Part shown: positions 54,980-64,000 of the stretch, piece by piece | Layout: each line of letters opens with the position of its first letter | How positions within the stretch are numbered: the first letter of the stretch is position 1 | DNA from: Corynascus novoguineensis | Lineage: Eukaryota > Ascomycota > Sordariomycetes > Sordariales > Chaetomiaceae | NCBI GenBank assembly: GCA_033296725.1 | Contig: MU857614.1 | Span: 305,890 to 369,889 of the forward strand | Direction of reading: 5' to 3' | Length of the DNA: 64,000 bases | Notes under the pieces: generated by a model | The model's database searches: none | What the model was told of the DNA's origin: nothing | Seen by the model: the letters and a program-made list of their open reading frames with translations, nothing else | Position numbers and translations under genes: made by a program

Positions 54980-57441
54980 CTACTGCCCAATTTCCTCCTT
55001 CAACCACGCTGGCACCTCGGGCAGCTTGTCCCACCCGCTCAGATACTCGTTCTTGCTCACACCCTCAGCAGCGGGTTTTGCGTAAACGGCCGTGACGTAC
55101 CAGACGTTCTCGCCCTTGCGCACCGTCCCTTGCAGCGTCGGGATGGTCGTCCGGCTTTCGACGAGGTTCGAGTTCGGGTCGGCGTTGACAAGCGTCGCGG
55201 TGCGGCCGCCGCGCGTCCCCTCAAGCGCCCGGACGCCAGCGGCTCCTCCCTTGGACACGGCGAAGGCGCCCTCGGCACCGTCGGCCCACGCCTCGGGCGT
55301 CAGCACGTCATAGTTGCCCATTAACCGCGGGCGCGTTCCCTCACCGGACGCCGGGTCCCAGGGCCCAAGGAGCCGCCCGTCGGCGGCCCGCGCACTGCAA
55401 ATGGCGAAGCCGCCGTCGGCCGTGAGCACCTCGCGCCCCTCAGCACGGATGTGGTGCGCGCGCAAATGCCAGTTGGGCGTCTCGCTACGGGGCGGGATCA
55501 GATACGTCTTGACGTGCACATCGGAAAACGGCGACCAGAGGGAGACGAGGACAGGCTCGTTGCCGTCGCCGCGGGTCTGCAATGACGAATCGGAGACGCG
55601 CCGCGTCTTCCAGTATTCGCCTCCGTCGTCCGAAAAGCCCAGTTGTGAGGCGAGCGCGTACTGCTCGAGCGTGAAGAGGCCCGGCGGGACGGAGTAACCG
55701 AAAGCCGACGAGTAGGCGAAGGAGCCGTACTTGGCGTGCGTACCTTTCATGGGGTATGAGCAGGCTTGGCCCGAGGAGAGAAGCATACAATGCCCGCCAA
55801 GGTTGCTGAAAGAACGTTAGGATAAGAAGGAAACCAAAAAAAAAAAAAAGGAAGAAACGAGCGGAGCTGGTAATACCTCATAATGTGGCCTGGGTGCTTG
55901 AGCGCTTTGACCTTGGGAATCACGTCCCAGTGGTTCTCTTCTTTGGACGTCCAGAAGGGGTGTGTCTCGGGCACGGCAAGGCAGATGAAGGCCAGACAAG
56001 CCCAGTACTTTTCGCGGCATCAGCATCCATTCAATCTTTGTGAGTGTATAACGGGCCCGGGGGGGGGGGTTACTCACCGGGCTACCGGGGCTGTTGTAGT
56101 TCTCCGCCATCTGTTCCACCGTGAGTATCTTTACCAGACCTGACGCGACAAACACGGGTGAATACTTACATACATGTTTGGGTAAGAGTACCCAATGGTT
56201 AGCGTGCCGCTCGGGCTCCAGATGTCAGGTTGGGTCTGCCACCATCTTAGATGGCGCATGACGATGCCCTTGACCATGCCCCAAGTCAATGGGGCGGGCA
56301 GCTCGACATCGGCGTATGCAAGAGCACCCCAAAAGGAGACCATGGCGAAGCGGTAACCAACGCTGCGACCGAAAGGGATGGCCCGTCCTGCCCAAGTCAG
56401 CATTCACCCCTATTTTTCAACATGAAATAACCGCCTTACCTAGCTCATCGTAGTAATGAGCCAAGTCAAGCGCCGCAATTTGAGCCCGCTTTTTGAACTC
56501 GGCGGCGTGTTCTGGATCTTCCTCGCCAGCCAACTTGGCATAGAGCAGCTGGAGGAAGTGAATGGCGAAACTAGACGAGTAGTAGTCCATCTCTGTTTCA
56601 GCTCCGGTCAGCAAGCACTGCCTAGCAAGACGTCGACCGCTTAGGGTAAGGGAGAAACCTACGGTGAATACCCTCAGGTCCATCGTTTGACCACCCATCC
56701 CCGCGATAGAAGGTCTCAAGATGTTTTATATCGGCTTGTAGCCTCTCCTGCGAGAATTTGCCCCCGTTTTTCTTTAGTCCGAGGTTCGCAAACACGCGAA
56801 ACCACAGCCAATTCGTATTGGGCATACTGCGTCCATGTCAGCCAGACCCTTTACCCCTTTACCGCCTGGTCCCCATCTTCCCTGTCGCTAACCAAGAGTC
56901 TCGACGAGAAAGGAAGAACGGGACAACAAACGGGAACAGGAACCTACTTCTTCTCATTGATGCTATTCCCCAACCACGCCTCGACGTTCCCCCTCTCGCG
57001 CTCGCTCAAGCCCTCCCATATCTGCGGCGCGACGGCGAGGGCGAAACCGAGGGGGCACATCTCAACCATTCGCTGGTCATTGTCGGCCGGGTACCCCCAG
57101 TACTCGCCATCGCGGACCGGGTCCGTTCCCGCGCGGAGCCCGTCGATCCACCAGGACGTGCCACGGTACTCGCCGCCGCCGGCCAGCAGGCATGCCAGAC
57201 CCCAGAGCGGCCGCGCGAACCCTTCCACTTCGGACGCCGTTTGGTCGAAGCGCACCGCCGTCGCGCCCGGGCAGCGCACGCGCGCCTTCCCGGGGGAGAA
57301 AAACGGCTCGAGCGGGTCGAGCAGCGTTGCTAGAAGGGTCTGGACCGAGGCCCGATCCGAAAGAGGGACGGCGGAGAAGGGGTGCTTGCTCGAGTAGCCC
57401 AGGACGAGGCCCTGAGCGGGCTGTTGTTGAGAGGAAGACAT
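54980..57441 (-). CDS. DUF2264 protein, predicted alpha-toroid hydrolase
   Basis: Seven exons: 56948-57441, 56663-56826, 56440-56592, 56170-56387, 56078-56110, 55877-56007 and 54980-55805, 672 aa. Exon 5 is only 33 nt (MAENYNSPGSP). The first 400 residues match DUF2264: RFDQTASEVEGFARPLWGLA, YWGYPADNDQRMVEM, NTNWLWFRVFANLGL, YRGDGWSNDGPEG, MDYYSSSFAIHFLQLLYAKL, and then GRAIPFGRSVGYRFAMVSFW. The C-terminal 270 residues are beta-rich (SNLGGHCMLLSSGQACSYPM onward). The family has an alpha-helical toroid resembling glycoside hydrolases of uronide type. There is no signal peptide, so it should be intracellular. Substrate unknown. Confidence 0.87.
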
Positions 57442-58441
57442 GGCGGATAGGTATGGATGAGATAAGAGGAAGGTAGGGTGGGTAGCGGAAAGGGGGGGGG
57501 GGGTAAGGAAAGCGAAGGGGACCTTGTTGGAGGTCTACGAGAGGTGATGTTATAAGAGAAGGTGTGGGAAAGGGAGGTAAACTCCTCAAACTGTAGAGTG
57601 AACGCCAAGTCAAAGAAACGAACCGGCACGGGTAGTAGGTAGGAGTGTGTATTCTTGGTCTGTATGGACCTCGATATCACTCACGACTCTCCATTTACAC
57701 TACATAGCCAGCCAATCCCATATTTCTCCGTCTCGCACCGTACCATCCCACACTTACAGGCCCGTGGTGGAGCCGCCAGATTGGAGAACATCCATGGATC
57801 GTTTCTTGGGGGTGAGGGGTCGCCGTTCCTCTGGACCTGCAGTCGTCTCCCCCTCACTTCTATGGTGGGGATGATTTCCGCGGCTAATTGCGAAGCATGG
57901 CACTCAGCCGCCGCGGGCTCGTGCATGGAACTGACGATCCACGAACAGCAGAGGTCAAGAGGCCGGAGTTGCTGTCAACTGCTGTGCTGATAAACCCGGA
58001 TATATCCGAGTTACAGTCCAAACATCATCTGCGAGGGTCTCCGCGCAATCTTTCCCTAGCGCAGGCCCGGAGAGGAGAAGGTGAGACTGTATCGTAACCT
58101 GTTCACGCAACAAACAAGACGATGCCTAGAAGCCACGATACACGACTCGAGACCCCATTTCCCATCATCAACCGAACTTTTTCAGACAGGACACTGTGCT
58201 GGTTTCCAAAAAAAAAAATCCTTCTCTCTCACTCCGAGACTCTACCTCTCCTCAGCCGAGACTTGCTTGTGATATGTACCATCCAGCTTGTTAAAATAGA
58301 GCCCCAAGTAGACATTAAGTACTTAAAATGGCTCGGGTATCCATTTATCCTTCTTACGACATCGCGGCTCCCTTCAAGAACTACCGTTCTACCACTGTCA
58401 CCACGAACACCAACAGCAAAGACCACCACACTTCTCATTGA
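57442..58441. other. Intergenic region upstream of DUF2264 gene
   Basis: DUF2264 promoter/leader (pyrimidine-rich on minus, with a 10-G run on plus near 57493) and formin 3' UTR. No gene supported. Confidence 0.45.
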
Positions 58442-61400
58442 TCACCCACTCCCATTAACCTCCTGTCCTGGTACCTCGGGCACCTCGATCCCCGCCGCCG
58501 CCACGGCAGCCGCCATCTCTTGTGGGCCCGGCGTAGGCGGCACCTCCTCGTCCGCCCTACCGCCGTAGCCATCCACAACCGACCCTTCCCGACTGAGGCT
58601 CGCCGCGCGAACGTCCGCATTACTCGCGCTCGACTGCGCCATCTCGCGCCGGCGCCGGCGCATCCGTCGCTCCTCGTCCGCCGTCTGCCGCCGCGACCGC
58701 CGCAATGTCTCGCGCTTCTCCGCGTCGGCCGGGTCGTCCGCCCCGTCCCGCATGCCCTGCAGTAGCAACGCGGCGCGCTGGGCCACGTCGTCTTCCTCCC
58801 CTCCCCCGGCTCCTCCGCCTCTTTCTCCTGCTCCTCCACCTCCATCGGTGGTTGACGTGCCGCTGCCGTCGGGCGGTTGGCCGCTCGCGGTTGGGCTGAG
58901 GAGGTCTGACTGACCCGTCCTGCTGCCAGCGTCGTCGTTGTCGCCGCCTGCGGAGCCTGACGCTTCCGACCCGGCGTTTTGGGCAGCTGTGAGTTTCGCG
59001 TCGAGGGCGGCGAGTTGGGAAAGATCTGGGATCTTTTGCCCGGACGCGATGCGGACTTGGTGGCGATCCTTGAGACGCGCGCGACGGCGCCTGTCGCGCT
59101 GGTCTCTTGCCTGCGGCGCCGCGGCGCGGAGCTTCTCGAGCAGGCTGTCCATCGCGCCGGTACTGGTCGGCGAGGCCGGACTGCTTTCCGAGGCCTGGGC
59201 CGCCTTGAGCGCGTTCTTGCGCTTCATGGAGGCTTCGTTCTTGCGGCGCTGCTCCTCGAGCTGCGCGTTCTTGGTGTACGACTTCTTCCACTCGGTGATG
59301 AAGTGCGCGAGCTTGGCGAAGAAATCGCGCCGCGCGTTCTCGTCGGTCGGGTCCTCGCCGTAAAAGATCATGATGTCGTTGTAGGTGCGCACCATTTCCT
59401 CCAGATAGACCTGCATCTGCTCCGCCTTGCGCCGCGCCTCCTTCATGCAACGCCCGACAATCTGCACGACGCGGTCCTGCGGGTGGAACTTCTTTGGATC
59501 CGAGAGACTGCCCGAGTCGAGGGCTCTCTGCACGTTGTTGATGTTGTCAATGTATTTCTTGGCGTCGGTTTGCAGTTGCTCAATGTTGATCTTCTGCGCC
59601 GTCAAGACGCCAGAAATGTCGTCCGTAAAATTCTCCCACTCCGGATACTGGTTGCGGACGATGCGTTCGACAAGGTCGGCCAGCGTCGATTGGTTCTTGT
59701 CGTCCTTGACCATACCCAACCTAGCGAGCGACGACAGCTTGAAGCCGCGCGCTTGCTTGTTCGCGTCGTTCATGTAGTTACCGATGTCCAAAATGAGGCC
59801 GAGGACGTTCATCAGTGAAACGGAATCGCGCAGCGACTCGGACACCGTGACGACCTGGCGCATCTTCTCCGTAATTTCGTCATACTCGGGCTCGAAACTG
59901 CGCGTCAATGAGAGGGCTCTCATCCGGCTCTTCCAATAGTGATGCAGCTCAAACGCCGTCTGCAGGTAGATCTGATCCTGCCTGGTCAGCTCGGCAGGGT
60001 CCTGCTCCCTGTTCTCCTGGTCTGCTTGTGGGCCTGTCCAGTCTTTGCTGTATGGTGCAAGCTGCTTCGATATGTTGTCGGGAATGGTGCAAAGATCTTC
60101 CTTTTGCAAAAAGTCCATAACAACAGGGTTGTCAAGCACTTCGTTGTCACAATGGATGATCATCTGTACCACCTTTTCGACAGAGTACTGCGAGAACTTG
60201 GCAAGCGCGATTTCTACACTGCATCAGCACACGCCCGTGTATCTTTGACAAAGTGTTGCCTCAATGACTTACCGTATGCTTTCCGCAGATCGTTCGAAAT
60301 GATCTGCTTTTTGTCGTCTTTCTTGCCTGCCCCGTGGCCGAGCTGCTTGGTTTCCTTGGCCATGAACAACTTTTCGACTTCATCGAGGATGCCCTTTCGG
60401 CTAAGCTCGAGGTATTTCTCTTCTCTCTCCTCTGCAGATGGCGTGTGGGCAGCCCAGTGAGTTGTGAGCGGGGAATCGACCTTTTCCCAGTGGAAGGCCT
60501 TGAGCTTCTTCTTAGGCCGAACAACCGACAAACCAAGAGATGGCGTAGGTGTGAGGTTGTCTTGCCGGGATAAGAAGTGACCTGACATTGCTCCAGGCCC
60601 GGGCATCGGAGGAGGCGGCGGCGGAGGCATGCCTTTCATACCAGGCAAAGGAGGAGGAGGTGGCGGCGGCGGCGGCGGGGGTCCACCGCCCATCGGAGCA
60701 GGGGCGCCGGGAACTTTGCCGGGCATTGGAGGAGGTGGGGGAGGGGGAGGACCACCTGTCATGGGGGGTGGCGCGCCAGGGACCTTGCCCGGTAGAGGCG
60801 GCGGTGGAGGAGGAGGAGGACCGCCTCCAATTCCTGGCGCCGGAGGAGGCGCACCGGGAATCTGGCCAGGCAAAGGAGGCGGAGGCGGAGGTGGAGGTCC
60901 CCCGGAGACCGGGGCCACGGCCGGCGGGGTGGTATCGGTAATCTCGATCTTGGGAGGCTCGTGATCGCTGGGAGTAAGGGGGGTTTGCGACTCCAGACTT
61001 GGATGGGACGGGCCGGTGGTTACACCATCCCCATCCTCTGAATCGCTGCCGTCGAATTTCTTGACCTTGCCCTGGAGCTCGTTGAACATACCGGCAGCGG
61101 CCTTCTTGGGATCTACGACAGGCCGCTTGAATTCAACCAGTCGTGGCTTCTCGTAAACGACACCCTCCTCGTCCTCGGCGTCATCTTCGACCTCTTCCAT
61201 GACGCCCTCGATCGGTTCTCCGCGGGCGCTGACGGGTTTCCTTGGGATACGGGTCGATCTCTTGACGCTTCCAAGCATACTGTTGGCGAAGTCCCGAGGG
61301 GGGGCACCCACACCAGTGCCGGAATCCCCATAACCATCCATCTCTTCCCGCAATGCTCGCAGCTTGTCCGAGGGACCAACGGTCTCGCCCCAAACCTTGC

Positions 61401-63954
61401 CTTCGAGCTTGTAGACCGTCTTTTGCCGCTCCAGCTGCATTTGGAGGCGCTCCATGAGCCTTTCCCGGTCCAGGATGCCCTGCATGCGAGCAGGATCTTC
61501 GTCGCCCAGCTTTGACCCCTTAGCGGCATTGGATGCTGCAACGTCCTGGGCGTCGCGGAGCATGAGATACAGCTCGCGCGTCTCAAGCTCATATCGTTGT
61601 GCTTCCTTCGCCCTGAGCGTCTGAAGATTCTCCAGCTCCGACTTCAGCCCCTCGGCCTGCCTTCTTTGTGCGTCGATAAACCTCGCCTGTTCATCGATTT
61701 GCTTTTGGAGTTTGGCAACCAGCCCGTCCGCACCCATTGCCAACTTCTCCCTCAGCTCATCCCTTTCCGCCAACGCCGCCTCGGCGATGCGCCGTGTCTC
61801 TGTAGCTTCCTCAAAAGCCTGGCGAGCTTCCGAATCGGTGTGTAACTTGTCAAGCAAGCTCTGGACAGTGAAGTTGAGACTTTGCTTGAAATCCATGTCC
61901 GGCAAGCGCCGGTCCATGGCGACATAGCTTAACATCGAGTCCACTAGCTGAAACATGCGGAGACGCTCCTCGCTATCATTTTCTCGGATCAGGAGCAAGT
62001 GCTGCAGGGCCGATATGAAATAGTCCTGGGTTTTGGTGCCTTGCAGCCGCTGTTGAATCGCGTCTACGATTTGGACCGGGTCGTTGAGGTCTTTAACCTC
62101 TCCGTCTACGCTGTCCTTGATGCTGCTGTTCTCCTTCTCGAGCATATCCTCGTAGTCGATGGCCTCGTTGCTTCGGAAACGCTCGATCTGCTTGTCAATC
62201 AACTCATACTGAAATGCCTCCATCTTGTTCAGCATCCGCTTGATGCCACACGCTGTGAACTGAGCTCGGATGTGGACGCGCATCTGGAGGTCCTTCTCGG
62301 CGGCATCGATCATCATGTTGACCAAGATGAGAGTGGCCACGACGTATTCCATCAGCAGGTTCTCCATACCGATGCCTCCGCTGCGCACTTCCTCGCTTGC
62401 GCCCACGAGGCTGCCCATCTTGCCCCGGCCATCGATGGTGACTTCAACAAGGCGCATCCAAGCGTCGAAACGACCGTTCTCGCCCTGCTGGTTCTTGGCG
62501 ACGTCCATGGCCTCGATGACCTTCAGGTGGCCCTTTCCTTCGGACCAATGGCAAAGGAAGGTCAAGACTTCGCTAACGAGCTTTCTTGTCGTGATGCGGG
62601 GCGAGATGAGAGACGTCGCCAACGCCACGAGGACTTGCTGGTGAGCCAGGGCATCGTCCGCGCCGAATTTGTTGTTCATCAAGGCTTTTAGACACTTGAC
62701 AATGTCGTACTCCCTGTCTAAGTTCTTGTCCCCCTTGGCCGAGTCCAGCGCCGGGCCCGTGGCCGTTTTGCGGTTGATTTTCAGGAGAACATTGGTTAAA
62801 GCCACTTGACCCTGGCACTCAATGAAGCGCCGAACCCATCCAATTTGTTGTGTCCGCAGGTTCACCTCCAAACTGCCAAAGCCCTTGCTGTCGAGCGAGT
62901 TCTCCATGACCTTGCGCACATACCACTCCGGGCTGCCCTCCTCGTCCGGTGTCTGGGTGAAGTCGATATTGCTGTATTGGCCGATTTTGGCGGTTTGTCT
63001 GCGCTTCTGCTCTCCTTGCCACTCGGTGAGGCGGTCCTGATAGATAAGAGTCCATTTCTTTGAGGGCGGGTAGGCAATCATCTGGCGCTTTGCCTGGTCA
63101 GGGAGGTTGTGCCATCCACGTTTCTGCATGAGCGCGAGGAACATTTGCTCAATAACGTTGTCGTCGTCTGGTTTGGGGAAATAAAACCCTTCGGTTGACT
63201 GGAATCCGGAGGGAAACTTTGTCAAGCGATTTTCCCGAGGTGAGTGCGGAGATAGATAAGATGATTGGGACGAGACACTAGGAAGCGCTGCTTTGGATGA
63301 GCGATGGTCCGCGAAATGGGCGTGATAGGATCCTCCATTACCTGACATGATGCTGGATGTGTCGGCGGAACTGCGTCCTGTGGATGTTGTATATGAGTTG
63401 TAACGGGAGTTATGGGATCCTGCCAAACTGCTTTCTCTCGGCGGGCCCCATTGTTGGTACTGAGCTTGGCGTCCGGTTGAGGCCATTGTGATATTCGATG
63501 CGCTGGGCGGCGGGCGTGGCCCAGATGGATAGGGACTCGTGGGACGCACGGTCGACGGATCAAAGGTGGGATACTGGTGAAAATCGCTCGTCGCTTTGTT
63601 TAGCTGGTGTGGTAGTGGCTCTCTTCGACCGGGCATTTGTTCGGGTTGAGGGATGTAGTCGACAGGCACCGGCGAGCGCCCGTCCGCGCTCACGGTGTCG
63701 TAAGGGATCGTCGTCATGACGCCGGCCGTCATGTTAATGCCGGATCCGGCGGAGCTGGGGCGGTCGAGCGATACAACCGAAGAGTCCCGTTTGTGGCGTG
63801 AGTGACGCGAATTCATCGAGCCTGTGTCGGTGTCGGCGGATAGATGTCGGCCGTCATCGCCCGCGCTCCGTTTATCGACTTTGTTCCTGGACCTGTGGAA
63901 GAATGAAGACGCCTTCCCGCTGGAAGAGGCGCGGGATTTGTCGTAGGAAGACAT
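58442..63954 (-). CDS. Formin (Bni1/SepA type)
   Basis: Exons 60273-63954 and 58442-60213 (intron 60214-60272), 1817 aa. Disordered N-terminus; GTPase-binding/FH3 region at about 255-680 (VIEQMFLALMQKRGWHNLPD and EWYVRKVMENSLDSKGFGS); coiled coil at about 720-860; FH1 with four or more polyproline blocks at about 1015-1120. FH2 at about 1145-1560 contains KLKAFHWEKVDSPLTTHW, EIALAKFSQYSVEKV and LSSLARLGMVKDDKNQSTL. A DAD-type autoinhibitory motif (MDSLLEKLRAAAP followed by Arg cluster RDRRRR) lies near 1582, and an acidic tail follows. It nucleates unbranched actin at hyphal tips and septa downstream of Rho GTPases. Single-formin organisation fits filamentous ascomycetes. Confidence 0.97.
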
Positions 63955-64000
63955 GGCGTAGGCGGAATCTCTGTGTGAAACAGCCGCTTTCTTGGTGGGG

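Noticed and set aside
1..64000. Secondary-metabolite cluster, transposon, CRISPR or prophage
   Set aside because: No PKS, NRPS, terpene synthase, transposase, reverse transcriptase, terminal repeats or spacer arrays were seen; the genes are mainly conserved housekeeping genes.

Overview
The window is a 64 kb stretch of nuclear DNA from a filamentous ascomycete, most likely a Sordariomycete and possibly a Sordariales or Chaetomiaceae member. Reasons: spliceosomal introns mostly of 50-120 nt with GTAAGT-like donors and CTAAC-like branch points, moderately high GC in coding DNA, a eukaryotic tRNA-Val, and protein families and exon layouts typical of that class. The species is inferred from style only. 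There are no operons, CRISPR arrays or phage. One 10-N assembly gap lies at 49751-49760.

I rebuilt 25 protein-coding genes by joining exons (every junction checked for GT-AG and reading phase) plus one tRNA gene. Left third: chromodomain protein (cut by the window edge), glycogenin, a Mn-type cation diffusion facilitator, a monoglyceride-lipase-like hydrolase and an RFX transcription factor, all on minus; then tRNA-Val (minus), Yop1 and Mid1 on plus. Middle third: a small mitochondrial inner-membrane protein (INA17-like), RAMP4, a lysine-rich SMAP-domain protein, the U4/U6.U5 27K protein, Elongator subunit Elp5, an ASX-homology-domain protein, Sec22, an unrecognised polyQ/zinc-finger protein ending in a CaaX box, a CLPTM1 homologue, a LOG-family phosphoribohydrolase, proteasome subunit alpha-6, and Vps55. 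Right third: the fused aminodeoxychorismate synthase, TRAPPII subunit Trs120/TRAPPC9, an SDR-fold protein lacking the catalytic lysine, phosphoserine aminotransferase, a seven-exon DUF2264 protein, and a Bni1/SepA formin.

The genes are mainly housekeeping and do not form one pathway, though six of 25 (Yop1, RAMP4, Sec22, CLPTM1, Vps55, Trs120) act in the ER or in vesicle traffic. Regulation is directly visible at one place: two perfect Gcn4/CPC1 heptamers upstream of the phosphoserine aminotransferase gene.

I found no convincing new multi-gene system. The items most worth a second look are the polyQ/zinc/CaaX protein (31778-33203), the probable pseudo-SDR (50099-51237), the fungal ASX-homology protein (28599-29522), and the very long glycogenin tail. 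Start codons were restricted to ATG.
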